The notes: generated by a model from the sequence alone, not told the origin. DNA of 64,000 bases from Phaeocystidibacter luteus (GCF_008933115.1 NZ_WBVO01000001.1:434001-498000); one strand, 5' to 3'; counted from the first letter of the stretch, positions 37,289 through 44,362 are shown. Made by a program: numbers and translations.

Positions 37289-37301
37289 CGCGTTTTTTTT
37301 T
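37274..37301 (+). terminator. Terminator overlapping the MarR stop codon
   Basis: A perfect stem CGCGTTAAA/TTTAACGCG with a one-base centre, followed by nine T. The last five codons and the stop of the MarR gene are part of the stem. Confidence 0.88.
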
Positions 37302-37303
37302 GC

Positions 37304-37933
37304 CTAAAAAAGCCGGTCTCTCATACGAGGGTGGGTCATTTTACTGAACAACCAGTAGTTGACCCATGCGATTGCCGTTCCGAGCATGGAGCCCACGAAC
37401 ACATCAATCAAGAAGTGTTGGTTTAGGAAGATTCTGCTGTACCCTACCGTTAAGGCGAGCAAGAAGAGGAGTACACTAATCCAGCGTCGGTTAAACCAAA
37501 ATGCGAGAACACCGTAAAGGGCAAAAGCTGCGGTGGTATGTCCGCTTGGGAAACTGTTGTGAGTGTGTTGTTTGAGATCGGGAATGATTCGTAATGCTCC
37601 TTCTTCAAAGAAACCCCAAGGTCGATCTACACCAGGAAAGACAACTTGCTTTAGCACTCCAACAAGTAGCAACACGGCCACTCCAGTACTTACGACCGAA
37701 AGAACCATGGCACCTCTTCTTCTAAAAGCAAGGAGGATAAGAACTACCGCCACGAAAGCGAGGCCGTCGCCGAGGTGTGTGATATACTTAAAAAAGGTAG
37801 GGTCGACATTTGTGTGCCACGCATCCATTGAAAGGTGAATGCTACCTTTTTCTAGGCGAATGAGAAAGGTCTGGCATACTAATGCGAAGAGAACGGTAAG
37901 GCCGATATAGACTCTCCCGCCCTTAGACATCAT
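37304..37933 (-). CDS. PAP2-family membrane phosphatase
   Basis: Six membrane spans in 209 residues. The three phosphatase motifs are present: a Lys...ArgPro motif (LKQVVFPGVDRP), SFPSGHTTAAF, and YSRIFLNQHFLIDVFVG with the catalytic His. PAP2 membrane enzymes dephosphorylate lipid pyrophosphates or phosphatidates, for example undecaprenyl-PP recycling or lipid A trimming. Spacing in the first motif is slightly longer than the usual KX6RP. It is co-translated with the START-like gene by a four-base overlap. Confidence 0.92.
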   Translation of the reverse strand: MMSKGGRVYIGLTVLFALVCQTFLIRLEKGSIHLSMDAWHTNVDPTFFKYITHLGDGLAFVAVVLILLAFRRRGAMVLSVVSTGVAVLLLVGVLKQVVFPGVDRPWGFFEEGALRIIPDLKQHTHNSFPSGHTTAAFALYGVLAFWFNRRWISVLLFLLALTVGYSRIFLNQHFLIDVFVGSMLGTAIAWVNYWLFSKMTHPRMRDRLF

Positions 37934-38319
37934 GAACCGATTGTGTGGAGGAGGTCGCTAATCTGACTTTGCCAGAGGAGCTTACTCTCTTCTACTTCGT
38001 CCTCTTCAGCGTAATCGGTAACGAGTAGAGAGGTATCCTTGGTGAGTTCATCGACCACGATTCTAAACTCGAAGTAAGTTTTCATTCCTTCATCTTCGTC
38101 ATTCATCCAGCGGAATTGGATGTAACGATCTTGCTTTTTTCGGATGAGTTTCGCCACTTCTTCGGAGTCGCCCCAGAAGAATGTGAATACCTCGCCTCGA
38201 GAGTTTACATCATCGCAGAACCATTCGCTTAGTCCACTAGGTGTAGACAAATAAGGAAATAGCATTGCAGGTGAAGCTTTTACGGGATACTCGAGTTCGA
38301 ACTTTATCTTTTCATCCAT
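37930..38319 (-). CDS. START-like/SRPBCC domain protein
   Basis: A 129-residue helix-grip protein: FELEYPVKASPAMLFPYLSTPSGLSEWFCDDV begins the fold, with FRWMNDEDE and FEFRIVVDEL in the sheet. This matches the START-like group conserved in Bacteroidota next to lipid or PAP2 genes. There is no signal or span, so it is cytoplasmic. Its hydrophobic cavity would bind a lipid or other small ligand that I cannot name. The ATGA overlap couples it to the PAP2 gene. Confidence 0.85.
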   Translation of the reverse strand: MDEKIKFELEYPVKASPAMLFPYLSTPSGLSEWFCDDVNSRGEVFTFFWGDSEEVAKLIRKKQDRYIQFRWMNDEDEGMKTYFEFRIVVDELTKDTSLLVTDYAEEDEVEESKLLWQSQISDLLHTIGS

Positions 38320-38412
38320 AGGAATCGTGCGTCTTTGGGTTGGTCAAATTGACGGGTCGCAATATAGAAATTTATCGCTCACTTCAAACTTGAATAAAAA
38401 GTCTCTTACCCC

Positions 38413-38442
38413 TTGTCACAATTCAAATCCCGATTATATTTG
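38413..38442 (+). promoter_or_regulatory. Consensus Bacteroidota promoter of tRNA-Met
   Basis: TTG at 38413-38415, a 19-base spacer, then TATATTTG at 38435-38442. This is an exact match to TTG-N19-TAnnTTTG, 14 bases before the tRNA. Confidence 0.88.
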
Positions 38443-38456
38443 CACCCTCAAAACAC

Positions 38457-38530
38457 GGCGAGGTAGCTCAGTTGGTTAGAGCGCAGGATTCATAACCCTG
38501 AGGTCACGGGTTCAACTCCCGTCCTCGCTA
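38457..38530 (+). tRNA. tRNA-Met (anticodon CAT)
   Basis: A full cloverleaf. The acceptor stem GGCGAGG/CCTCGCT pairs with a terminal G-U. The D arm contains AGCTCAGTTGGTTAGAGC. The anticodon loop TTCATAA gives CAT. The T arm ACGGG-TTCAACT-CCCGT is perfect. CCA is not encoded. The anticodon stem has one A-C mismatch next to the loop. The 3' end forms one arm of the element's att repeat, and the tRNA remains intact after integration. Confidence 0.95.
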
Positions 38531-38533
38531 CTA
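38515..38533 (+). other. attL core (19-bp direct repeat in tRNA-Met)
   Basis: ACTCCCGTCCTCGCTACTA covers the 3' T stem and acceptor of tRNA-Met plus three bases. An identical copy lies 25.4 kb away at 63882-63900. Sequences diverge immediately on both sides, as expected for a site-specific integration core. Confidence 0.9.
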
Positions 38534-38536
38534 AAT

Positions 38537-38576
38537 AACCCGAAACCCCTACAAACACTGGGATTTCGGGTTTTTT
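38537..38576 (+). terminator. Element-borne terminator after tRNA-Met
   Basis: AACCCGAAA pairs with TTTCGGGTT, followed by six T. It replaces the native tRNA terminator that integration moved to 63902. Confidence 0.85.
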
Positions 38577-38587
38577 GTTACCCCAAA

Positions 38588-38608
38588 CGGCACTAAAACG
38601 GCACTAAG
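38588..38608 (+). repeat. Arm-type repeats near attL (CGGCACTAAAA x2)
   Basis: Two copies of CGGCACTAAA(A/G) spaced by 11 bp, 55 bases inside attL and just before the integrase. A degenerate pair with the same 11-bp spacing lies just inside attR (63793-63811). They are probable integrase or excision-factor arm sites. Confidence 0.6.
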
Positions 38609-38646
38609 CCCATACTATTTTACGGGAGTTCGGAGTTTCTTTACTT

Positions 38647-39804
38647 ATGACCGAAAAGCTCTCACCTCTCGTACCTATGGTCGATTTTACACCGGCCCTA
38701 CTCCACAAAGGAAATTCAACCTGGTACGTTTCGTTTCGTGTTCGACACCCTGAGACGGGAAAATTGAAAGAAGTCCGATACAAATTCAATCGAATTAAGG
38801 ACCTGAAAGAGCGAGAACGAAAGGCTTTGGACCTCTGCCGAGATTTGACGATCAAACTTGCTTCAGGCTGGAATCCGTTCATTGGGAATGACAATTCACT
38901 TACGTTCATTTCCCTTGATCAGGCATTCACCAATTTCATGAAGGAGAAATTGAGCCTCGAGAAGCAAAACGCCATTCGGCCAGATACAATTAGAGCCTAT
39001 AAATCGTACTTGAAGAACTTTCGTTTGTGGTACGGTGAGAAGTCAATGACGCAGGCAGCTATTCGCCTCACAGGTACGGTCATTGATAATTTCCTGGTAC
39101 ACATTATGGAAGAGAGAGGTAATTCGTCTCGGACGCGAAACAATTACCTCTCATTTTTCCATCGATTATGTGCCTATATGGTACAGAAGCGATACCTGCC
39201 TTCCAATCCGGCTGACTCCATTCCGAAGCTGCCAGAATCCATCAAGCAACGAAAGGTTATTCCCCGCGATATCCTTAAACAGATTTTTGACCAAACCAAG
39301 CAAGACCAAGGCTATCACGCACTTTGCATGACCATCTATTATACCTTCGTACGGCGAACCGAACTCTGCAAAATCAAGGTTGAGCACCTGAACCTAGATA
39401 AACAAGTGCTGTTCGTGACTGCTGAAGACACGAAGAACAAACGCGATCGAGTTACCACCATTCCACAGGATCTAGTGTCGATTTTAGAGGATCACGTAAA
39501 ACGAGCTCGCCCCCACTACTACCTATTCTCTGCTAATGGATTCAAGCCGGGCCCCAATCAATTGAGCCCAAAGAAAATATCTGACACCTGGGTAAAGCTC
39601 AGAAAGCAAATGGGCTTCTCCAATGCATACAAGTTCTACAGCCTCAAAGACACCGGTATTACCAACATGCTGCAAATGGGTGTGCCTACCATAGTCGTTC
39701 GTGACCAGGCAGGACATTACGACATCTCCGTGACCGACAAATACACCCCGAAAGAGAACCAGAATGCAGCTCCTGAACTGCTCAGATATAGCCAAGGTTT
39801 ATAA
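38647..39804 (+). CDS. Tyrosine-type site-specific recombinase (integrase)
   Basis: 385 residues: an N-terminal arm-binding beta region (about 10-75), a SAM-like core-binding domain (about 88-195) and a catalytic domain (about 205-370). Catalytic ArgI is in FVRRTELCKIK. The C-terminal box GHYDISVTDKY gives His and the nucleophile Tyr (about residues 358 and 367). The usual HxxR box reads SLKD here, so the second Arg is replaced by Lys, a variant box also seen in some Bacteroidota integrases. It lies beside attL and directs integration into tRNA-Met. Confidence 0.93.
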   Translation: MTEKLSPLVPMVDFTPALLHKGNSTWYVSFRVRHPETGKLKEVRYKFNRIKDLKERERKALDLCRDLTIKLASGWNPFIGNDNSLTFISLDQAFTNFMKEKLSLEKQNAIRPDTIRAYKSYLKNFRLWYGEKSMTQAAIRLTGTVIDNFLVHIMEERGNSSRTRNNYLSFFHRLCAYMVQKRYLPSNPADSIPKLPESIKQRKVIPRDILKQIFDQTKQDQGYHALCMTIYYTFVRRTELCKIKVEHLNLDKQVLFVTAEDTKNKRDRVTTIPQDLVSILEDHVKRARPHYYLFSANGFKPGPNQLSPKKISDTWVKLRKQMGFSNAYKFYSLKDTGITNMLQMGVPTIVVRDQAGHYDISVTDKYTPKENQNAAPELLRYSQGL

Positions 39805-39853
39805 TTAGCCTCTATATTTCTCAAACAAATTCCCCAACAAGGACTGAAAATGG

Positions 39854-39974
39854 TTGGGACATTGGGACAAACTGATTTTTTAGACCTAAAAGTATCATTT
39901 TGAGTCTTTTACGCGCTTAAAACCCTGTCCCAACCCTGTCCCAACCCTCTTTCAAAGGGGGGTAGATGTCCCAA
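39854..39974. repeat. Left iteron cluster (TTGGGACA, five copies)
   Basis: Two direct copies at 39854 and 39862, then three inverted copies (TGTCCCAA) at 39926, 39937 and 39967, two of them in an 11-bp CCCTGTCCCAA repeat. The same unit occurs at 60320-60361. About one helical turn between units suggests a protein array, such as a replication initiator or a regulator. The interval 39805-40416 has no other supported gene. Confidence 0.7.
39891..39906 (+). promoter_or_regulatory. Element operator-like motif, copy 1
   Basis: AGTATCATTTTGAGTC, one mismatch in the first 14 bases from the copy at 51703 (AGTATCGTTTTGAGAC). It lies inside the left iteron region. Confidence 0.45.
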
Positions 39975-40138
39975 CCCTCGTCGAATTAACACCAACTCCG
40001 CTTTTCTTTTGTGGGGGAAGGGGGGAGTGAGTGATAGATAGAATCTATATATGCCTGAATGGAAATGAGGGTGTCTAAGGCACTCGATCGTCACCGGTGG
40101 ACCGTTGATACATTACAAGGTGTTATCTTCACCAGGAG

Positions 40139-40212
40139 AGCCCCGAAGGTGAGCTGTGCTGAAAGGCATGGTATGCAGTCCTATGACTGGTATGACGCAC
40201 CTCACCGGGGCT
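40139..40212 (+). ncRNA. Structured RNA candidate, copy 1 (74 nt)
   Basis: The outer stem AGCCCCG/CGGGGCT and inner stem AGGTG/CACCT enclose two hairpins: GTGCT-GAAA-GGCAT with a GNRA tetraloop, and CAGTC-CTAT-GACTG. A second 74-nt copy at 40320 keeps the same helices with compensating changes in the GAAA hairpin. The outer stem plus six T after it could also act as a terminator. I do not recognise the family. Confidence 0.65.
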
Positions 40213-40319
40213 CTTTTTTGCCTTTCCCCCAGGTCTCGGCGGTTAGGATTTGAATTTTCCCTATATTTGAATCGTTAACCCAGTTGTGAGAAATCTCGAC
40301 TACACTTATTTACGATAGA

Positions 40320-40393
40320 AGCCCCGAAGGTGCGCTGTGTAGAAATGCACGGCATTCAGTCTTACGACTGGGTTAACACACCTGACCGGGGCT
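40320..40393 (+). ncRNA. Structured RNA candidate, copy 2 (74 nt)
   Basis: The same length and helices as copy 1: AGCCCCG/CGGGGCT, AGGTG/CACCT, GTGTA-GAAA-TGCAC, and CAGTC-TTAC-GACTG. Relative to copy 1, base pairs in the GAAA hairpin change on both sides while pairing is kept. A TATATTTG box at 40262-40269 could start a transcript through it. It ends 23 bases before the next small gene, so it may be a leader. Confidence 0.65.
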
Positions 40394-40416
40394 TCGCATG
40401 TCTAAACGTTTGCAAT

Positions 40417-40584
40417 ATGTTAACCGCAAAGTTTTGGGCTAAACTCTTCGGGCGTACCAACGGGGTACGTCCTGCCCGACCTGAGCTCTCGAGCTTAACG
40501 GTTGAAGAGCTCCTTTCATCACTGAAGTATAATCTTGAACGAGCTGTAATCAACGGCCATGGAGAGGGGGTGTGCCATGATTAA
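40417..40584 (+). CDS. Hypothetical 55-aa element protein
   Basis: A short helical protein starting MLTAKFWAKLFGRTNG and containing PELSSLTVEELLSSLKYNLERAV. An in-frame ATG at 40330 is rejected because it lies inside the structured RNA copy 2. The stop overlaps the start of the next gene by eight bases, typical of phage operons and the main support for this gene. Function unknown. Confidence 0.5.
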   Translation: MLTAKFWAKLFGRTNGVRPARPELSSLTVEELLSSLKYNLERAVINGHGEGVCHD

Positions 40585-40876
40585 GCGCATTCAAGAGATA
40601 CTATCCATGAAAGGAAGTCTGGAGGAAGTCGCTACGGCCAGAATGAAATTCATCCTCGAGCCGGTAGCATCCGAGATTGCCAGCGAAACATTTGAAACCG
40701 AGCCAGTGAGCGAAGTTCTTTGGCAAATGATTACAGAATCTATAGTTAAGAATGAAGAGGTGGGATCAGACGATAAAGAGGCTATGATACGCCTACTCGC
40801 CCCCTACCGGGACGCCTTACGTCGATGTTCACAAATGCTTCTGGCCGAAGAGGTCATGAGGTTCCAAAAGCAGTGA
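40577..40876 (+). CDS. Hypothetical 99-aa element protein
   Basis: An all-helical acidic protein beginning MIKRIQEILSMKG. The start at 40577 follows a purine-rich GGAGAGGGGG stretch, an unusually good Shine-Dalgarno-like site for Bacteroidota; an upstream ATG at 40559 is possible. It overlaps the previous small gene by eight bases. No known domain. It ends at a bidirectional terminator. Confidence 0.6.
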   Translation: MIKRIQEILSMKGSLEEVATARMKFILEPVASEIASETFETEPVSEVLWQMITESIVKNEEVGSDDKEAMIRLLAPYRDALRRCSQMLLAEEVMRFQKQ

Positions 40877-40882
40877 AACAAG

Positions 40883-40909
40883 AAGGGCCGCAATTTGCGG
40901 CCCTCTTTA
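40883..40909. terminator. Bidirectional terminator
   Basis: GGGCCGCA pairs with TGCGGCCC with a three-base loop. It separates the convergent small genes at 40876 and 40907. Confidence 0.75.
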
Positions 40910-41455
40910 ATTTGAAGCATCTTCACTACCTGCTTGAGCTGCATCTTTCATTAACCGCTTCTTTACTTCATCTAAATAACCATTGAACCTTTTAATGAAA
41001 TCATCATTTATTGCATCACGTATCTCCTTTTCATAAATCAAATCCGTAGTGAACACAATAATGTCTGTTAAGGTACCATGGTTGTCTACATTTGTTAAGA
41101 GCTGTGCCCCTACTACACTCTCTACCAGATCGAGATTCACATTAATTTCATGAGCTAAGGAGTTCAACAACTTGCATTGAATAGCTATTTTTTCAGCATC
41201 ATCTTGCTCGATAAAGAAATGCAGAATCAAGATTTGCATTTGGAGACTAGAGGCATTCTTTACCACCTCGTTTATCAATTCCCGCCGATGTGCCAACTCA
41301 CTTTGTTGCCTCAGAAATTCCGCATTCCTCTGATCAGAAATGTTCTGCATTGTAGCTTGAGTCTTGCTTACCAAGACTGCTACATATATTCCAATTGCAA
41401 ACAATGCTATGTTCGCCAAAATGCCGTAAAACTCCAATTCATTCGTGGGTTCCAT
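40907..41455 (-). CDS. Membrane-anchored helical protein (182 aa), possible cargo gene
   Basis: One N-terminal span (about residues 10-29: ILANIALFAIGIYVAVLV) is followed by a long cytoplasmic helical region of about 150 residues with coiled-coil character. I choose MEPTNELEF at 41455; a longer start at 41515 adds 20 residues without clear role. It is transcribed against its neighbours, in its own unit between a terminator and a divergent promoter region, as prophage cargo genes often are. A superinfection or defence role is possible, but nothing in the sequence proves it. Confidence 0.6.
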   Translation of the reverse strand: MEPTNELEFYGILANIALFAIGIYVAVLVSKTQATMQNISDQRNAEFLRQQSELAHRRELINEVVKNASSLQMQILILHFFIEQDDAEKIAIQCKLLNSLAHEINVNLDLVESVVGAQLLTNVDNHGTLTDIIVFTTDLIYEKEIRDAINDDFIKRFNGYLDEVKKRLMKDAAQAGSEDASN

Positions 41456-41557
41456 TATTCGAAAGTCGTTGAGTAGTGATGTTGATGATAAAGGTATCAC
41501 ATAAATCACCTCCATTTCATCACCATGTAATGGCCTAATCCTTGCCTATTTAAGCAC

Positions 41558-41572
41558 ATAAACGATACTCTC
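41558..41572 (-). promoter_or_regulatory. Element operator-like motif, copy 2
   Basis: On the minus strand it reads CGAGAGTATCGTTTA, sharing AGTATCGTTT with copies at 51703, 55589 and 63390. It lies between divergent genes, just left of a TATTTTTG -7 box (41578-41585). Confidence 0.5.
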
Positions 41573-41582
41573 GGGTATATTT

Positions 41583-42065
41583 TTGTCGCATTCAGTGCGT
41601 TTCACGTGCGAATTCTTCCACTTTTACAGCCTAATCTTCCATTTTTACTTATCCTTGCGTAAGCGCAAGAGTAACTATTTAGAGATAAGGTCAATTGAAA
41701 CATATGACATCTTGAGAACGTTACTACTCCAGGCTGATGACTCATCTTTTGATTGGATTCAGCCTATTATAAAACTGTTGTCCGATGCATTTGGTGTGAA
41801 AACCACCGCTTATATCGTGCTGAGTTTTGTTGTGATAATTTTATTAAGCTATTACTCGCTTAGCAGACTTACTAAGTCTAAGCAAGACAAAGCTTATGAA
41901 GATATGCGCGCCCAGCGAGATAGAATCGCTGACGAGGCTCTGAAGTTGCGAAAACTGCATTACATAAGTCTCGGAATGTCCGAAGAAGAAGTTGACTATT
42001 TATTGAACCCTACTCCACATGAAGAGCGAGTTAATTCAAAAAAATGGTGGCAATTCTGGAAGTGA
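41583..42065 (+). CDS. Single-span membrane protein with WWQFWK tail, start uncertain
   Basis: The only clear start at the 5' end is TTG at 41583, which overlaps a TATTTTTG promoter box, so translation probably begins later (TTG or GTG codons near 41595-41700). The reliable part has a span (about residues 75-93, TAYIVLSFVVIILLSYY), a charged coiled helix and the C-terminus KKWWQFWK. That aromatic amphipathic tail resembles FWxxLW motifs in two other element proteins. It precedes a second membrane protein gene by 28 bases. Function unknown. Confidence 0.55.
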   Translation: MSHSVRFTCEFFHFYSLIFHFYLSLRKRKSNYLEIRSIETYDILRTLLLQADDSSFDWIQPIIKLLSDAFGVKTTAYIVLSFVVIILLSYYSLSRLTKSKQDKAYEDMRAQRDRIADEALKLRKLHYISLGMSEEEVDYLLNPTPHEERVNSKKWWQFWK

Positions 42066-42093
42066 AAATTGAACCTCTCATTGAAAACCCAAA

Positions 42094-42741
42094 ATGGAAC
42101 CAACTTACACTATCGTGATGATGGGCATGATGCTCTTTATCATAGGAATGATCCCGTTAGTCTACTTGCAGATCAGACGATATCGATATGTTAGTATTCG
42201 AAGTCGAGAGATTCGTACCAAATCGACATTTGGTGAAGCAAGGCACATTTTGTCGATGATGATTGCGAATGGCAGAATTGACCCGAGAGAGGATTGGGTT
42301 AAGCGCTTTTATCGTGTTCAAACAGTCATGATGCGAAATCCTTCCAACTACAAACAGATTTCTCTATCGATGTCTAAGGCTCTTTTACATGGCCCGAGCA
42401 AAGATCCTGATAACAACTTGAGGAATCAGCTACCACCTGAGCTCATGATTGACTACGTTAGAATGATACAAGCTATGAGGGGGGCTTATAGGCAGCTCGA
42501 GCGTTATTGCCCTAGAAGCGTAAAATTGCAGGCTACTGTGTTTTACCACCTTCTACATAGTTTGAATAGAACTACTGGCTATAAATTGAGTAAGAAGGTT
42601 AAGCAAAAGCACCCGGGAACATTTGCTCAACTGCGAGACGTAGGCTTAATGTTTAAGAAAATCAAAGAGATTGAGGAAGCTGAAAAAGAGCTTGATCAGC
42701 ATTTAATAGAAATCAAGCAATCTGGATTGGTTGCCGCATAA
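42094..42741 (+). CDS. N-terminally membrane-anchored helical protein (215 aa)
   Basis: The span at residues 6-27 (IVMMGMMLFIIGMIPLVYLQI) is followed by a basic cytoplasmic region of about 185 helical residues ending with a coiled coil (KIKEIEEAEKELDQHLIEIKQ). There are no enzyme motifs. It is co-oriented with the preceding small membrane protein and ends at a strong terminator. The pair forms a rightward unit separate from the leftward virion genes, which suggests prophage cargo or lysogeny functions. I do not recognise the family. Confidence 0.65.
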   Translation: MEPTYTIVMMGMMLFIIGMIPLVYLQIRRYRYVSIRSREIRTKSTFGEARHILSMMIANGRIDPREDWVKRFYRVQTVMMRNPSNYKQISLSMSKALLHGPSKDPDNNLRNQLPPELMIDYVRMIQAMRGAYRQLERYCPRSVKLQATVFYHLLHSLNRTTGYKLSKKVKQKHPGTFAQLRDVGLMFKKIKEIEEAEKELDQHLIEIKQSGLVAA

Positions 42742-42746
42742 TATTG

Positions 42747-42772
42747 AAGCCCGCCAATCGGCGGGCTTTTTC
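42747..42772 (+). terminator. Terminator of the rightward cargo unit
   Basis: AAGCCCGCC pairs with GGCGGGCTT over a 4-base loop, followed by T's. Confidence 0.88.
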
Positions 42773-42784
42773 ATTTAATTAATC

Positions 42785-42816
42785 TAAAAAGCGTCAACTA
42801 GTTACCTAATTGACGC
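42785..42816 (-). terminator. Terminator at the end of the late operon
   Basis: GCGTCAA pairs with TTGACGC across a 12-base loop. Reading leftward, five T follow. It ends the long leftward virion/lysis operon. Confidence 0.7.
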
Positions 42817-42839
42817 CGACATGAACACAAACCTACCTA

Positions 42840-43109
42840 CTAACCTTCGCTTTGTAATCTCTTTTCAATAGTAGCCAAACGCCTATTCCATTCCTCTGAC
42901 TTCGATTCAAAGAGCTCGGTAGTTACTACACCTCTTTTTATTTCTTCTATGTCACTATGAATGGTTTCAAGTTCGGACTTAACAACAGCTATGTTCGAAT
43001 CTGTTCTTGATTGAAACACGAAAATCCCAACGGCTGCTGCAGCTATAATAGTTCCTAGAACGTTTTGAAAAACGCCCATAGCTGCACTTCCTTTCTCCAA
43101 CTGATTCAT
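42840..43109 (-). CDS. Small membrane protein, holin-like or spanin-like
   Basis: 89 residues: one span (about 10-30: FQNVLGTIIAAAAVGIFVF), then a coiled coil with VVKSELETIHSDIEEIKRG and a charged tail. The ATG at 43109 overlaps the DUF1353 stop as ATGA, so it is translationally coupled; an upstream start at 43184 is unlikely. It is the last gene of the late operon, next to DUF1353 and a murein peptidase, so a holin or lysis-accessory role is likely. The layout recalls XhlA-type proteins, but the span is at the other end. Confidence 0.6.
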   Translation of the reverse strand: MNQLEKGSAAMGVFQNVLGTIIAAAAVGIFVFQSRTDSNIAVVKSELETIHSDIEEIKRGVVTTELFESKSEEWNRRLATIEKRLQSEG

Positions 43110-43567
43110 TTCCGCTTCTTTTGCATCCACAAAAACCAACCCGCAGCACGAACTGCGGTGTACGCAAGATTCCGAGGAACCCACTTAACGCCAGCCTCCT
43201 TGAGCTGCTCTAAAAAGATTCGATCGCATCTAGATCTTGAAATCTGAATGTTCTGGCCGCTGCACCATTCACCATGCCAGCAAAGCTCCACTTGCTTAAA
43301 GTGAATGTGTCCTTTATTCACATAGATGTAATCATGTACCAGGGATGCCGCTCGATTCAGTCCGTCTGGGCGAATTCCACTGATACTCCATAGAAGCCTT
43401 GGAACACTGGCACCATCATAACGAAAACCAGGATCAATCGTCAACCTACACAAGTTCCCATCCCCCAAGTAATCGAAGGTCGTTACGTAGGTAGTGTCAA
43501 GAACGTATTCTCGATCACTCACAGGTGTAATTGAAGGCTGATATAAAGGCGTCCTAGTGCAACTCAT
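43106..43567 (-). CDS. DUF1353 phage protein
   Basis: The DUF1353 signature is clear: LTIDPGFRYDGASVPRLLWSI, followed by the paired LNRAASLVHDYIYVNKG. 153 residues. I start at 43567, two bases after the preceding stop; a longer in-frame start at 43633 would overlap the previous gene. DUF1353 proteins occur in many phages and gene transfer agents near lysis or structural genes, with no proven activity. The C-terminus (AAGWFLWMQKKRK) is hydrophobic and basic and may touch the membrane. Confidence 0.85.
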   Translation of the reverse strand: MSCTRTPLYQPSITPVSDREYVLDTTYVTTFDYLGDGNLCRLTIDPGFRYDGASVPRLLWSISGIRPDGLNRAASLVHDYIYVNKGHIHFKQVELCWHGEWCSGQNIQISRSRCDRIFLEQLKEAGVKWVPRNLAYTAVRAAGWFLWMQKKRK

Positions 43568-43569
43568 AG

Positions 43570-43974
43570 CTACGCTACTTCCCAGAATTCCGTTAGCGGT
43601 TTTTTGTGAACGTAACTCGCATTTACGAGCCATTCAACGGCTTCTTGCGTCTGAACAACGATGCCATCATCCGTGATGTCAAACATCTGAAGCGCTTCGC
43701 TGTACGAAGGAATACCATGTTCTATGATGTTGCCCTTCTCGTCTGTATGGTTCGGTCGGCCGTCCTTATTGATTTCAACCTTGAAGCCTATGGCCAATGG
43801 TTGATTCACATATACCGAAGCGGGGTTGGCATAGATTACAAAAACAACCTCTAGCCGTTTGGCCGCAAGGTTGTTAATGATATGCCCTGGAACCATTACC
43901 GCATCAGCATGAGATACACCGAATGGATCAGTAAATGCTTTTCCGTCTTTCAGGTTAAATCTAATAGCCTCCAT
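43570..43974 (-). CDS. Hypothetical element protein (134 aa), late operon
   Basis: Starts MEAIRFNLKDGKAFTDPFG and contains repeated beta-strand-like stretches such as RLEVVFVIYANPASVYVNQPLAIGF. The mixed alpha/beta composition has no span or catalytic motif. It lies between the M15-like peptidase (14-base overlap) and DUF1353 genes, so a virion accessory or lysis role is plausible. I do not recognise a family. Confidence 0.65.
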   Translation of the reverse strand: MEAIRFNLKDGKAFTDPFGVSHADAVMVPGHIINNLAAKRLEVVFVIYANPASVYVNQPLAIGFKVEINKDGRPNHTDEKGNIIEHGIPSYSEALQMFDITDDGIVVQTQEAVEWLVNASYVHKKPLTEFWEVA

Positions 43975-44362
43975 ACCACATTACATTTTGAGGTTTGTTT
44001 TCATCATCGTCAACGTGTAGCCCCCATGAGTACACACCTATACGAGAGAACCCTGCACGCAAAAGAGCACGAAGGGCAATCATTCTTTTGCTCGAATTCG
44101 ACAGTTTTAAATCAACCGCCTTACACAGTATTTCTTTGTCGTGATCTACCAGGTGTGATGTTGTTCCATCCCTGCCTTTACTTAGTTCGTGTTCCAACGA
44201 TCGAGCTCCACATGTAACTTTGAAAGGAATCCCGGCGTATTCGCGTGCTTCATCTAATCGCTCAAGCGTTGAAGGACGCATGTCCTTGATTGAACAAGGA
44301 ACTAAAATGATCTTGCTTTTCGCGAAATCATTCTCGGAGAAGTATTTGTACTTCTTAGGCAT
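43961..44362 (-). CDS. M15-like murein peptidase (probable endolysin)
   Basis: 133 residues with the metal-binding pattern of M15A/DUF882-type D,D-peptidases: TCGARSLEHELSKG, TSHLVDHDKEILCKAVDLKL (His and Asp ligands) and WGLHVDDD (third His). The start at 44362 (MPKKYKYFSEND) gives an eight-base overlap with the preceding gene; a 36-residue upstream extension would read across that gene. There is no signal peptide, so it would need a holin, or act from the virion. It cuts peptide cross-links or stems in peptidoglycan. Confidence 0.8.
   Translation of the reverse strand: MPKKYKYFSENDFAKSKIILVPCSIKDMRPSTLERLDEAREYAGIPFKVTCGARSLEHELSKGRDGTTSHLVDHDKEILCKAVDLKLSNSSKRMIALRALLRAGFSRIGVYSWGLHVDDDENKPQNVMWYGGY

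Noticed and set aside
40139-40212. Hammerhead, twister or HDV-like ribozyme
   Set aside because: The conserved core bases of those ribozymes are not present in the right order; only a GAAA tetraloop is shared, which is too common.
40330-40416. Upstream extension of the 55-aa small gene
   Set aside because: It lies wholly inside structured RNA copy 2, and the peptide there is explained by the conserved RNA sequence.
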